From: Ferranicluibacter rubi
GTDB lineage: Bacteria; Pseudomonadota; Alphaproteobacteria; Rhizobiales; Rhizobiaceae
Reading direction: 5' to 3'
DNA length: 64,000 nucleotides
Assembly (NCBI RefSeq): GCF_011603255.1
Contig: NZ_JAANCM010000009.1
Span: 62,001-126,000 of the forward strand
Shown: in pieces, positions 39,757 to 50,200 of the stretch
How the letters are laid out: each line of letters starts with the position of its first letter
Numbering within the stretch: the stretch's first letter is position 1
Notes under the pieces: model-generated
What the model was told of the DNA's origin: nothing
Seen by the model: the letters and a program-made list of their open reading frames with translations, nothing else
Database searches by the model: none
Program-made: the position numbers and the translations under genes

Positions 39757-41402
39757 GGTTCGGTCCGGTGCCGCTCGGCGACGCGGAAGAGGGTATTTTG
39801 GCGCATGCCGTGGCGCTTCCGGAGGGACGGCTTGCCAAGGGGACGCGTCTTGGCGCCACGGATGTTGCGGCCCTTGCTGCCATCGGCATGGATCGGGTGG
39901 TCGTTGCCCGTCTCGGGCCTGACGATATCGGCGAGGACGAGGCGGCGACGTTGATCGCGGCCGGAATCGTGCCGGATTACCTGACATTCTCACCGGCCTC
40001 GACCGGCCGCCTGAACCTGCACGCGGCCGAGGATGGTCTCTTCGTCGCGACGCGCGACCGTGTGGACCGCTTCAACCGCATCGACCCCGCCATCACGCTC
40101 GCCTGTCTTGCCGATCATGTGGCGGTGCGGGCCGGTGATATGGTGGCGACGATCAAGATCATTCCGCTTGCTGTGGATCGGCGACGTGCAGAGCAGGCCG
40201 CCTCGATTCTTGCGGAAGCACCAGCCTTTGCCATCAAGCCGTTCATCCCGCGCGACGTCACGCTCGTCTCGACCCTGCTCCCGTCTTTGAAGGTGCAAGT
40301 GATGGACAAGACGCGGCGCGTGCTGGAGGATCGGTTGCGCCGGTCGGGAAGCCGTCTGACGGGTGACGTCCGTGTGGCGCACGAGCAGAATGCGGTCGCC
40401 GAAGCGATCCGCAACGCGGTGGCGGAACCCCGCGACCAGTCGCGTCTGGTGATCGTGTTCGGCGCATCTGCGGTGACGGATCGGGACGATGTCATTCCGG
40501 CTGCAATCCGTGCGGCCGGTGGCGAGGTCGATCATTTGGGCATGCCGGTCGATCCGGGCAATCTTCTCGTGCTCGGTACCCTCGGCAATGTCAGGATCAT
40601 CGGCGCGCCCGGTTGCGCGCGTAGCCCGAAGGAGAACGGTTTTGATTGGGTGCTGGACCGGATCCTTGCGGGCGAGACGGTGGGCGCGCGGGAGATCACG
40701 GGCATGGGCGTCGGCGGGCTGCTGGCGGAAATCCCGACGCGTCCGCGCCCACGCGCTCGTAGCGAGGTGGATGGGAACGGTGTTCAGGCGATACGCCCGC
40801 TCATCGTGCGCGCCGTGGTGCTTGCGGCCGGTCAGGCGAGCCGCATGGGTACGGCGGGGCATCACAAGCTGCTGGCGGAATTCGACGGCATGCCGCTGGT
40901 GCGCCGGACCACGGAGGTGGCGCTTGCCGCGAGCCGCGAGCCGGTGACGATCGTGACCGGACATCGGGCGGGCGAGATCCGGGGGGCGCTGTCCGGGCTT
41001 GATCTGGTGTTCATGCACAATGACGACTTTGCTTCGGGCATGGCGTCGTCGCTGATCGCGGGCCTCGACGGTATCGGACCCGAGGCGGATGGGATGCTGG
41101 TGCTGCTGGCGGACATGCCCGGGGTAACGGCTGGGGATGTGCGGCGGTTGATTGCGGCCTTTGAAGAACAAGGTGGACAGGCCGTCGTGCGCGCCGTCTA
41201 TGGTGGCAAGCGGGGCAACCCGGTGATCCTGCCGCGCGCGCTGTTTCCCGCGCTCCGCAAGCTCGAAGGCGATGTCGGCGCGCGGCACGTGATCGAGACA
41301 GGCGGACTGCCGGTCGTCGATGTCGATATTGGCCCGGCCGCCCATCTCGATCTCGACACGCCGGAAGCGATCGCTGCGGCCGGTGGTGTGCTGAAGGGAT
41401 AG
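39753..41402 (+). CDS. fusion of MoeA-like molybdopterin-binding domain and MobA-like nucleotidyltransferase
   Basis: 549 residues. Residues about 1-330 resemble a molybdopterin-binding (MoeA/MoaB-type) protein, with MDKTRRVLEDRLRRSGSRL and VIVFGASAVTDRDDVIPAAI. Residues about 350-549 form a MobA/MocA-type NTP transferase starting VVLAAGQASRMG (355-366), with LLADMPGVTAGDVRRL and GKRGNPVILPR. MocA attaches CMP to molybdopterin, making the cytosine dinucleotide cofactor used by xanthine-dehydrogenase-like hydroxylases. Coupled to the XdhC gene and followed three bases later by a TfoX-domain gene. No hydroxylase subunits are nearby. Confidence 0.9.
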   Translation: MRFGPVPLGDAEEGILAHAVALPEGRLAKGTRLGATDVAALAAIGMDRVVVARLGPDDIGEDEAATLIAAGIVPDYLTFSPASTGRLNLHAAEDGLFVATRDRVDRFNRIDPAITLACLADHVAVRAGDMVATIKIIPLAVDRRRAEQAASILAEAPAFAIKPFIPRDVTLVSTLLPSLKVQVMDKTRRVLEDRLRRSGSRLTGDVRVAHEQNAVAEAIRNAVAEPRDQSRLVIVFGASAVTDRDDVIPAAIRAAGGEVDHLGMPVDPGNLLVLGTLGNVRIIGAPGCARSPKENGFDWVLDRILAGETVGAREITGMGVGGLLAEIPTRPRPRARSEVDGNGVQAIRPLIVRAVVLAAGQASRMGTAGHHKLLAEFDGMPLVRRTTEVALAASREPVTIVTGHRAGEIRGALSGLDLVFMHNDDFASGMASSLIAGLDGIGPEADGMLVLLADMPGVTAGDVRRLIAAFEEQGGQAVVRAVYGGKRGNPVILPRALFPALRKLEGDVGARHVIETGGLPVVDVDIGPAAHLDLDTPEAIAAAGGVLKG

Positions 41403-41405
41403 CGA

Positions 41406-41729
41406 ATGGATATCGAAGCGATCGAGGATCTGTTTTCCGGGCTTGGCCCGGTGACCATCAAACGCATGTTCGGCGGCAAGGGCGTCTATCGCAACGGGCT
41501 GATCGTGGCGATCGATCTCAACAGCGAGCTTATGCTGAAGGCGGATCGCGAGAGCGCGTCCCTCTTCGAGGCGGCCGGTGCCCGCCAGTGGAGCTATGAG
41601 GGAAAGGCGGGCAAGAAGCCGGTTTTCATGCCCTACTGGTCGATCCCCGATGCAGCGCTCGATGATCCCGATGAAATGACGCGCTGGGCGCGGCTTGCCT
41701 ATGAGGCGGCGGTGCGCTCAGCCAAGTAG
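41406..41729 (+). CDS. TfoX N-terminal domain protein
   Basis: 107 residues, essentially only the TfoX/Sxy N-terminal domain: FSGLGPVTIKRMFGGKGVYR, then FMPYWSIPDAALDDPDEMTR. In gammaproteobacteria TfoX regulates competence; the stand-alone N-domain proteins of rhizobia have no established function. AAGGGAT precedes the ATG, which lies three bases after the MoeA/MobA fusion, so it is cotranscribed. Its 3' end overlaps the convergent NUDIX gene by 12 bases. Confidence 0.9.
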   Translation: MDIEAIEDLFSGLGPVTIKRMFGGKGVYRNGLIVAIDLNSELMLKADRESASLFEAAGARQWSYEGKAGKKPVFMPYWSIPDAALDDPDEMTRWARLAYEAAVRSAK

Positions 41730-42161
41730 GCTCTGGGTCCGAAGAGCCGCGATCGCATCCGCCGCAAAGCGGGAGAGCGGCGCGGGCAGGGCGTCGAGAT
41801 CGTACCATCCGATATCCGCCAGCTTATCCGGCTCGGTCTCCAGAGGATCGCCGTGCGTATCGCGCGTGACGTAGATCAGCGAGATCCAGTGCTGCCGGTC
41901 CGCATCGAGCACATGCTCGCTGACGCAGAGAAAGTCGATGGCGTCGCCGATCGCGAGCCCGCTTTCTTCCACGCCCTCGCGACGTGCCGCGGAACGGCTG
42001 TCCTCCATCATGTCGACCTTGCCGCCCGTGATGGTCCAGTGTCCCTGTTCCGGCGCCTTCAGCCGGCGGCAGAGGAGGATTTGGTTGTCGCGCAGGATAG
42101 CGAGGCCGCAGCCGACGCCTGGGAAATCGATACCGGGAGCGGCAGGCTTCGATGTCGTCAA
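41718..42161 (-). CDS. NUDIX hydrolase
   Basis: 147 residues with a complete NUDIX box, GGKVDMMEDSRSAARREGVE followed by ESGL (G-x5-E-x7-REV-x-EE-x-G-V form), in the first half. It hydrolyses a nucleoside diphosphate linked to some moiety; substrate unknown. The start is a TTG at 42161: GGAGGT lies at 42166-42171 with ideal spacing, there is no ATG between it and the conserved domain, and the longer frame upstream shows no similarity. Confidence 0.88.
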   Translation of the reverse strand: MTTSKPAAPGIDFPGVGCGLAILRDNQILLCRRLKAPEQGHWTITGGKVDMMEDSRSAARREGVEESGLAIGDAIDFLCVSEHVLDADRQHWISLIYVTRDTHGDPLETEPDKLADIGWYDLDALPAPLSRFAADAIAALRTQSLLG

Positions 42162-42275
42162 GGGGACCTCCACTGTCAGGCACAACAACGCAGAGCGCTC
42201 TGCCTGTACAGCAGAACGCAGGAAGCGCAGCGGTTCATGGAACACACTGCGCTTGAGCTGTCTCAGAAAAGCCGA

Positions 42276-43892
42276 TCAGGCCTTGCCGGCAACCAGCATG
42301 AAGGCGGGAATTTCGTCGCCGAAGCCGACCGGGGTCGGGCCGTCGTCATGGTCGCGGCGATAGCGATTGCGGCGGTCGCGATTGTCGTCGTTGGCAGGCG
42401 ACGCCGGGCGATGGTTCCGGGGGCCGGCGTTCTGCGGCTTCGGGTCTGCCTTGCGTTCTGCTCTCACGGGTTCAATCCTTGGCTGCACCGATTCGGTCTG
42501 GAGATGAGTATCGTCTGTCTTGATGTCAGGCTTGTGACCGGGGGCCTTGATGGCTTCCGCCTTCACCGCATCCGGCTTGTAGCTCTCGGCGCTGTAGCCA
42601 TCCGGCTTCGTACCGTAGGGGCGCTGCGCATCGGGATTGTGGTCCACGACGTGGCGCGGGGCATGATCGCGCTCCCGCTCGCGTCCGCGACGCTTGCCGT
42701 CACGGCCGCCCTTCTTCTCGGAACGACCGCTGTCGGTGCTTTCCATCGGCGCCGGCAGATCGTCGAGACCGCCATTGTGCCATTCGATCTTCTGATCGAT
42801 GAGCTTTTCGATCGCATCGGCCGCTTTCACATCGCGACGGCTAACCAGCGTGAAGGCGGCGCCCGAGCGCCCTGCGCGGCCCGTGCGGCCGATCCGGTGG
42901 ACGTAGTCCTCGGCATGGATCGGAACGTCGAAATTGAACACGTGGCTCACATCCGGGATGTCGAGGCCGCGGGCGGCGACGTCGGAGGCGACGAGCAGCG
43001 TGATCGCATTGTCCTTGAAGCCCGCGAGCATCTTGGTGCGCGAGCTCTGGTCCATGTCGCCATGCAGCGCACCGACGGAGAAGCCGTGGCGGGTGAGCGA
43101 GCGGAAGAGATCAGCGACATCGAGCTTGCGGTTGCAGAAGATGATCGCGTTCTTCAACTCGTCCTGCGAGCGAATGAGATCGCGCAGGATGGCGCGCTTC
43201 TCGTAATCCTTGCCGTGCGTGGCGACGAAGCGTTGCGTCACGGTCTTGGCGGTCGAGGAGGGTGGGGCCACCTCGATGCGCTCGGGGTTCTGCAGGAAGC
43301 GGTCGGCCAGCTTCTGGATTTCCGGCGGCATTGTGGCCGAGAAGAACAGCGTCTGGCGCGTGAAGGGAATGAGCTTGGCGATGCGCTCGATATCGGGGAT
43401 GAAGCCCATGTCCAGCATGCGGTCGGCTTCGTCGATGACGAGGATCTCGACGCCCGTCATCAGCAGCTTGCCGCGCTCGCAATGGTCGAGCAGTCGGCCG
43501 GGTGTGCAGATCAGCACGTCGGCGCCGCGTTCCAGCTTGCGGTCCTGCTCGTCGAACGAGACGCCGCCGATGAGAAGCGCAATGTTGAGCTTGTGATTCT
43601 TGCCGTACTTCTCGAAGTTCTCGGCGACCTGCGCGGCGAGTTCGCGCGTCGGTTCCATGATCAGCGTGCGCGGCATGCGCGCCCGGGCGCGGCCCTTTTC
43701 GAGCAGCGTCAGCATGGGCAGCACGAAGGAGGCCGTCTTGCCCGTTCCCGTCTGCGCGATCCCAAGGATATCGCGGCGCATCAGCGCCGGCGGAATGGCG
43801 TTCGCCTGGATGGGCGTCGGGATCGTGTAGCCCGCATCGGTGACGGCGGAGAGAACTTTTTGGCTCAGGCCAAGATCAGCAAACGTTGTCAA
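42276..43892 (-). CDS. rhlE: DEAD-box RNA helicase RhlE-like
   Basis: 538 residues. Q motif around TPIQANAIPP, motif I AQTGTGKT (46-53), Ia PTRELA, Ib TPGRL, II VIDEADRMLD (DEAD 154-157), III SAT, and HRIGRTGRAGRSG in the C-terminal RecA domain. After about residue 385 the tail is long, charged and low-complexity (KKGGRDGKRRGRERERDHAP), typical of RhlE and probably RNA-binding. It acts in ribosome assembly and mRNA turnover, often in cold. The start codon is TTG 43892 with no strong ribosome binding site. Confidence 0.95.
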   Translation of the reverse strand: MTTFADLGLSQKVLSAVTDAGYTIPTPIQANAIPPALMRRDILGIAQTGTGKTASFVLPMLTLLEKGRARARMPRTLIMEPTRELAAQVAENFEKYGKNHKLNIALLIGGVSFDEQDRKLERGADVLICTPGRLLDHCERGKLLMTGVEILVIDEADRMLDMGFIPDIERIAKLIPFTRQTLFFSATMPPEIQKLADRFLQNPERIEVAPPSSTAKTVTQRFVATHGKDYEKRAILRDLIRSQDELKNAIIFCNRKLDVADLFRSLTRHGFSVGALHGDMDQSSRTKMLAGFKDNAITLLVASDVAARGLDIPDVSHVFNFDVPIHAEDYVHRIGRTGRAGRSGAAFTLVSRRDVKAADAIEKLIDQKIEWHNGGLDDLPAPMESTDSGRSEKKGGRDGKRRGRERERDHAPRHVVDHNPDAQRPYGTKPDGYSAESYKPDAVKAEAIKAPGHKPDIKTDDTHLQTESVQPRIEPVRAERKADPKPQNAGPRNHRPASPANDDNRDRRNRYRRDHDDGPTPVGFGDEIPAFMLVAGKA

Positions 43893-44092
43893 AGGGAAAT
43901 CTGTTTCCGTTCCGGTTCTAACGAACTCTGGTGCCGCGGGCCGCGCTCTCGAGGTCCGTCGTGGGCGCTCATAGGCCCAAGCTTGCGGAAAGTCAAGAAA
44001 ACTGGCGCTTTGCGGCGATCGAGACGCGTCAAGTCGGGGAATCCGGCTCGAACACCCTGAATATGGGACGGAATTTCTTTTTGGGAAGCGTT

Positions 44093-45421
44093 TCAGTCGA
44101 TATAGCTGCTGAGCTTCATCCCCGCATTCAGGAAGCGCATAGGATCGACGGCATCGCCGTGAAGCCGGACCTCGTAATGGAGGTGCGGGCCGGTGGAGCG
44201 GCCGGTGCTGCCGGAGCGCGCGATGGCGTCCCCGGCCTTCACGACGTCGCCGACATTGACGAGAATGGTCGAGAGATGCCCGTAGCGCGTGCTGACACCA
44301 TTGCCATGATCGATCTCGACCATATTGCCATAGCCCCCGTTGCGGCCGGCAACGACGACCTTGCCCGGCGCCGTCGAGCGGACGCTGGTGCCGGTGGCGA
44401 CCCGGAAATCGATGCCGGCGTGCAGCGCCAGTCGGCCGAGAAACGGATCCATGCGATTGCCGAACTGGCTGGTGATGTCGCTCTGCGGCGCCGGGTTGCT
44501 GAACGGCAACTTGCGGACTTCGCCGCGCACCTGTTCGAGGCGCACGAGCGCGGTATCGAGTTCGACCAGCTGACGGTCGAAGACATCCTTCGTTTCCGGC
44601 TCGACATAGGGACCGCCCATGGCGGTATCCGTGCTGTCGCCGCCGCTCCGCACACGCGCTTCGTCGGCATCTGCCGGATCGGGCGTGACGGAGAGGCCCG
44701 TGCGGGCGACGATGGTCTCGATGGCATCGGTTGCGCTGATGGCGCCGGACGTGAGTGTCGCGATCCTGTCCTTCTGCGAGCGCTCTATATCCTTCAGAGA
44801 ATGGGTGACGCGCGAGAACAGGCGGTCGGCGCGATCGGTGATCGTATCGCCGCCGCGCGCGTCGGTGCGGGTGAAGGGAGCGGCGTAGGCAAGCGCCGGC
44901 CCCTTGGGCGCTGTCTTTGCGGCAAGGCCCATCAGACGTTCGATGGCCTGGATGCCGCCGGTGGCGTCCGCATGCTTTTCGGTCTCGACCTTGTCGGTGC
45001 CGGGATCGGCAAGACCGGATTCCTCAGCGCGCTCGATGAGGGAGCCGAGCTTGCCGTGGCGCGAGGTGAGGGCCTGTTGCTGCTGGAGAAGTTTCTCGAC
45101 CTTCTCCTCCACCACCTGCTGGTCGAGCAGTTGGCGGCTGGTGACGCGATCGACCTGAGCGCGTAGCGCCGAGATGCGATCCTCGTAATCGTGCTGCATG
45201 CGCGCCTGACGTGCCATGGTGCCGCCGATCAGGTCGTCGCGCAAGACGAGATAGGAGGTCGAGGCGAGGTAGCCGATGGCAAAGAGGGCACCGAGCGAGA
45301 CGCCGACGGCGGTCATCCACGGACGCACCGTCATGTGGTGGACTTTTTCACCACGGGCGAGGATCAGGATCGGCTGTTCCTTGCGCTTGCCGAATATCGG
45401 GCTTCCCGAACTCTGAGACAC
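44093..45421 (-). CDS. M23-family (LytM-type) peptidoglycan endopeptidase, membrane-anchored
   Basis: 442 residues: a short cytoplasmic N-terminus, one membrane segment (TAVGVSLGALFAIGYLASTS, about 35-55), coiled coil about 75-135, a variable middle, and a C-terminal M23 domain with zinc ligands His334/Asp338 (LHAGIDFRV) and His413-x-His415 (PHLHYEV). All metal ligands are intact, so it may cut peptide cross-links rather than act only as an activator. The GTG start is supported by GGGAG six bases upstream. Confidence 0.93.
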   Translation of the reverse strand: MSQSSGSPIFGKRKEQPILILARGEKVHHMTVRPWMTAVGVSLGALFAIGYLASTSYLVLRDDLIGGTMARQARMQHDYEDRISALRAQVDRVTSRQLLDQQVVEEKVEKLLQQQQALTSRHGKLGSLIERAEESGLADPGTDKVETEKHADATGGIQAIERLMGLAAKTAPKGPALAYAAPFTRTDARGGDTITDRADRLFSRVTHSLKDIERSQKDRIATLTSGAISATDAIETIVARTGLSVTPDPADADEARVRSGGDSTDTAMGGPYVEPETKDVFDRQLVELDTALVRLEQVRGEVRKLPFSNPAPQSDITSQFGNRMDPFLGRLALHAGIDFRVATGTSVRSTAPGKVVVAGRNGGYGNMVEIDHGNGVSTRYGHLSTILVNVGDVVKAGDAIARSGSTGRSTGPHLHYEVRLHGDAVDPMRFLNAGMKLSSYID

Positions 45422-45513
45422 AATTTACTCCCGCAGCATGCCCTTAATCCATGCGCGGAGTAGACCTTGTTAAGGTTAATATTTGCTTGATGTCGCCCGG
45501 TGAATGCACTGTC

Positions 45514-46398
45514 TCAGATGTTCACCGAGGCCGTCATCGAGCGGTAGAAGGACGGCGTCAGTCCGGCTTCTGCGCGGGCGACATCGTTGAACGGCGCCTT
45601 CAGGGGGCCGCGGAAATTGGCGCGAACGAGATCCTGAAAGGCGCGGGCCGGGTCCTTGCCCTCGCGGGCGCAGAGGAAGCGAAACCACTTGGCGCCAACG
45701 GCCACATGGCCCTTCTCATCCTCGTAGATGATGTCGAGAATGGCGGCACTGGCGTCGTCGCCGGATTGGCGCATCTTTTCCTGCAGAGCGGGCGTCACGT
45801 CGAGGCCACGGGCTTCGAGGATGAGGGGAACGACGGCAAGACGCGCAGTCAGGTCGTTGCGGGTGTCGTGTGCCGCCTGCCACAGCCCGTCATGGGCCGG
45901 AAGGTCTCCGTATTCGGCACCGAGATCGCGCAGGCGATTGCGCACCAGCCGGAAATGCTTCGCCTCCTCGAAGGCGACCCGCATCCAGCCATCGAAGAAC
46001 GAGTTCGGTACGCGCTCCGTCGCAAACCGCGCGACGATGTCGAGCGCAAGATCGACGGCGTTCAGCTCGATATGGGCAATGGCATGGAGGAGAGCGATGC
46101 GCCCGCGCAGGGTCGTCAGCGCGCGGCGCGGGACGCGCTGGGGCGGTATCAGCTCCGGTTTTTCCGGGCGGCCGGGGCGGACGGGTACGGGTGTGTCGAG
46201 CGGCGAGCGTAGGGACAGGCGCCGCTCGCTCCAGCGACGCGCCGCCTCCTGGGCGAGATCCGCCTTGAGGTCGAGATCGGAGGCGCGAATGGCGAGGGCG
46301 GCACCGTCGCGCAGCGATCGCATCGCGAGTGAACCCGTCGCTACGCTGCCGGAGGACGGAGCCTCTGGAGAGCCTCCCGCCATCGCTTCGTCGCTCAC
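45514..46398 (-). CDS. DUF455 ferritin-like protein
   Basis: 294 residues; the DUF455 family, a ferritin-like diiron four-helix fold: LLHAIAHIELNAVDLALDIV, FFDGWMRVAFEEAKHFRLVR and AILDIIYEDEKGHVAVGAKW carry the E and ExxH ligands. Related to tRNA-hydroxylase MiaE-like proteins, but the substrate is unknown. The GTG start (46398) overlaps the bcp stop as GTGA, which fixes it and implies translation coupled with the peroxiredoxin. Confidence 0.9.
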   Translation of the reverse strand: MSDEAMAGGSPEAPSSGSVATGSLAMRSLRDGAALAIRASDLDLKADLAQEAARRWSERRLSLRSPLDTPVPVRPGRPEKPELIPPQRVPRRALTTLRGRIALLHAIAHIELNAVDLALDIVARFATERVPNSFFDGWMRVAFEEAKHFRLVRNRLRDLGAEYGDLPAHDGLWQAAHDTRNDLTARLAVVPLILEARGLDVTPALQEKMRQSGDDASAAILDIIYEDEKGHVAVGAKWFRFLCAREGKDPARAFQDLVRANFRGPLKAPFNDVARAEAGLTPSFYRSMTASVNI

Positions 46399-46868
46399 GC
46401 GGTTGCGGCCTGAACGGCGGCAAGGACCTCTTCGACGTGGCCGGGAACCTTGACCTTTTCCCACACCCGCGTGACGACTCCATCCGGTCCGATGAGAACG
46501 GTGGTACGCTCCACACCCATGTATTTCTTGCCGTACATGCTTTTCTCGGCCCAGACGCCATAGGCTTCAAGGGTCGTCTTCTCCTCGTCCGCCGCAAGAA
46601 TCACGGCGAGATCGTGCTTGGCGACGAACTTGTCGTGCTTCTTTGCCGAGTCGGGCGACATGCCGATCACGACCGCATTGGCGGCCTCGAATGCCTTGAT
46701 GTTTGCGGTAAAGGCGATCGATTCGGCCGTGCAGCCGGTGGTGTCGTCCTTGGGGTAGAAGAAGAGCACGACCTGGCGGCCTGCCTGCTCGGCGAGCGAG
46801 ACGGTTCCGCCGCCGTCTCGCGGCAGATTGAAGTCCGGCGCCTTTGCGCCTGTGGCGATGACGGTCAT
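46395..46868 (-). CDS. bcp: thioredoxin-dependent peroxiredoxin, Bcp/PrxQ type
   Basis: 157 residues. Peroxidatic cysteine is in FFYPKDDTTGCTAES (P-x3-T-x2-C motif intact, with Thr instead of the common Pro before Gly-Cys), and MGVERTTVLIGPDGVV is the later conserved segment. It reduces hydroperoxides with thioredoxin. The start ATG 46868 has AGGAG five bases upstream. Coupled to the DUF455 gene. Confidence 0.95.
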   Translation of the reverse strand: MTVIATGAKAPDFNLPRDGGGTVSLAEQAGRQVVLFFYPKDDTTGCTAESIAFTANIKAFEAANAVVIGMSPDSAKKHDKFVAKHDLAVILAADEEKTTLEAYGVWAEKSMYGKKYMGVERTTVLIGPDGVVTRVWEKVKVPGHVEEVLAAVQAATA

Positions 46869-47224
46869 GTTGGCTCCTGTTTTCTGTACGGTGTGTCGGC
46901 GGATATTGATGAAATACGCCGTTCCGACCATTTGTCGCCTCACTTATATGGTGCAAAGTGGTACGCCGTCATCCCCGCTGGGAGAATGGCCGATCGTGGA
47001 CGGCGGTTTGACGGCTCGTGTCATTTATCATGGTCATCGGCTTCATGTTCGCCGGCGCACACGGTTTTCGTGGCGCAAGACCTCAACGCCGGTTGCCGCA
47101 TCGTTTGCCGAAAGGCAGGATGAATGGATGACCGAATTGATTTGTTAAATAGGGCTTACGCCTCGAGCCACGGGATATTGCCGAGACATGCATTTTTCGA
47201 CCTTCGCAGAGGCCGACACCGCTC
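46869..47224. other. 356-base divergent intergenic region
   Basis: It lies between bcp (minus) and the AsmA-like gene (plus) and must hold both promoters. I find no convincing gene, RNA or operator; short open frames on both strands lack ribosome binding sites and similarity. Confidence 0.45.
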
Positions 47225-50200
47225 ATGAGTGAGATCCGGGGTGAAAAGACCGTCTTCCGCAAGGAGGACATCGTCGCGTTGCATTCGCTGCCTTCGGCCC
47301 AGGCGCACGATCCCTGCATCCTGCATGCGACCACGCGTCGCCGCTGGCCGCGCCGTTGCGTCAAGGGTGTTCTCGGGCTCGTCTCCGTCCTGATCCTGCT
47401 TGCCGCCGGCCTCGTCGTCGCTGTGGAAGCCGGCGGAATCGACCGCATTTTGAATACGCGCGCCCAGGCGGCGCTGAACAATGCGCTCGGCGATGCCTAT
47501 CATGTCGATGTGGGAAGCACCGTGGTGCGCCTGACCGGTGATGGCGCGCTGGCGCTGAAAGCGCAGGATGTCTCGCTGAAGCGCAGTGCCTCCGACGAGC
47601 AACTGCTGACCACCGAATCGGTCTTCATCGAGCTCGATCCGCTTTCGCTCCTGTCCGGCAAGATTTCCGTCTCCCGCATCGAGGCAGAAGGTGCGCGTCT
47701 CGCACCGGCTATCCTGCCGCAGGGCAAGCCTCTCGACCTCACCCGCATCCGCATCGCCGATGTCAGCGGGGCGATGGAGGCCGTCTTTGCGCAGATGGAT
47801 ACGATCTCCAGCCTGATCGCCCGCAGTGGCACGCAGGTGGTGCGTATCGCCGATGTGATGCTGCCGCTTTCCGGGCCGCGCAACCGCGTGGTGAAGCTCG
47901 ACGTTCACTCGCTCGATTTTGCCCGTGCCGAGAACGGGTCCATGACGATCCGCGGCGATGCCGCGATCGACGGGACATCGACGGCGCTGCAGCTGACGGC
48001 CGACAGTGACAAGGGACGCATCGTCCGCCTCGGCGGCGCCGTGACCGGCCTGCCCACCTCGGCCCTGCTCTACCGTGCGGAGACCGCGACCGAGCCACCG
48101 TTCGGTCTCGATACCAAGGCCTCGATCAACCTCTCTGCCGTGCGGTCCGGTGAAGGCGTTGCGCCCGAGCTGACCATGTCCGGAGCCCTCGATCAGGGCG
48201 TCTTCGTCGCAAGCGGCCTGCAATCCGATCTCCTGCCGTCCAATGTCAATCTCGCTTATGATTTCGATCGCGGTAGCATCGAGGTGAACACCTCGACGGT
48301 CCGCCTCGGCAAGTCGGTGTTCCCGTTCAGCGGCTCCGTCCGCGATATCGATTCGACGAGCGCGGCATCCATGGCGCCGGCCGCGACGCTTTCGCAGGCA
48401 ACGCCGCCGTCGGACCCGATCTCGCTGGCTCTGCCGAAGGGTTTCAGCATCGACGTGCTGGTGAAGGGCGGAACATCCGCCCCGATCGACGTCAACGAGC
48501 CGCCGCTGACCTTCGATGCGAAGGTCGCAGGCGACTTCCAGTCCGAGCGGCATGCGCTGTTGTTCCGCGAGCTTTCCGTCGCCAGCAACCTCGGCACCTT
48601 CGCCGGTTCCCTTTCGATCGCGTTTTCGAACACGTCGCCGCAGATCAATTTTGCGGGCCTGACCACGGACATGCAGACGGCCGGCATCAAGCAGCTCTGG
48701 CCCTGGTGGGTCGGCAAGAAGGCCCGTGCCTGGGTGATTTCAAATATCTTCGGCGGCACCGTCAACAACGGCAAGATCCAGCTGGCGATCGAGGAAGGGC
48801 GTCTGGCGGAAACCGCCGGCCCGGTCGAGTTCGGCGCAGACGAATTGACGATCGATTTCGACATCGGCGGCGCGCGGGTCAATATTGCCGGCGACATACC
48901 GCCGTTGCGCGATGCGACGGGGCATTTCACGCTGCGGGGCGCGCGCGCCCAGGTGGATATCAACAGCGGTACGGCTTATTTTCCGTCCGGGCGGACGGTG
49001 ACGCTCAATGGCGGAAACCTCATCCTCCCGAATACCTATGCCAAGCCGTTGATGGCGGAACTCAAGCTGCAGGTGACCGGCGAGGCGGATGCGATCGCCG
49101 AACTCGTGAGCTATCGGCCTCTGGAAGCCCTGCAGAAGACCCCATTCAAGGCGGAGGACTTCTCCGGCCCCATGACGGCGGATGTCGGTGCCCGGTTCGG
49201 GCTTGCCCGCGACCAGCACCCGCCGCCGCCGGAATGGCAGGCGGAAATGCGCCTGAACGGCGTTTCGCTGAAGACGCCGATGGCCGGTCGCGAGATCTCC
49301 GACATCGACGGAACGTTGCGCATCGACCCTCAGCATGCCGTTCTCGACGCGAAGGCGGCGGTCGATGGCGTCACGATGAAGCTCGACGCGGTGGAACCGA
49401 TCGGGGCGAACAGCCCGGTCAAGCGCAGCCGCACCGTCTCCGGCACCTTGCCCGACGGCGCGCTCGCCAAGTTCGCACCGGGGCTCTCCGGCATCGTCGA
49501 TGGACCGGTCGGTCTCGACGTGGACCTGCAGGAGGGTGACCGGCAGGTGGTCAAGGTCGATCTGGAAGGTGCGACCCTCTCTCTGCCGTGGATCGGCTGG
49601 AGCAAGGGGCGCGGCGTGCCGGCGACCTCGAGCCTTTCGGCGGTGACGAGGGACGGGGTGACGTCGATCAGCGACTTCAAGATCTCGGGCGAGAGCTTTG
49701 GGGCCGGCGGATCGATCACCATCGACAAGGCCGGCCTGGCCGCCGCAGACCTCACCTCCGTGCGGCTTGCTGCCGGCGACAACTACGCCGTCTCGGTGAA
49801 GCGGCAAAAGAGCGGCTACGGCGTGACCGTCAACGGCACCTCGGCCGATATTCGCTCGGTCATCGACAGCCTGAAGTCGCCGGGCGCGAAAGGCGACGTT
49901 TCCCAAGCGGCGGCCAAGCGCATCTCGATCGATGCCTCGCTGGAGAGCGTACAAGGTTTTCACTCGGAAACGCTCTCCAACGTCAACCTGACGTACACCG
50001 CCCGCGGAAAGGCGATCGAGGGACTGAAGCTGAAGGCGGTGACCTCCACCGGACAGGCCGTGGTCGGCGATCTCGTGGCGTCCGGCGCCGACAATATCGT
50101 GCAGCTGACGAGCGGCGATGCAGGCGCTCTTGCCCGGTTCGCCGATATCTACGCCAACATGCGCGGCGGCCTTTTGAACCTGAAGCTCCGGGACCGCGGC

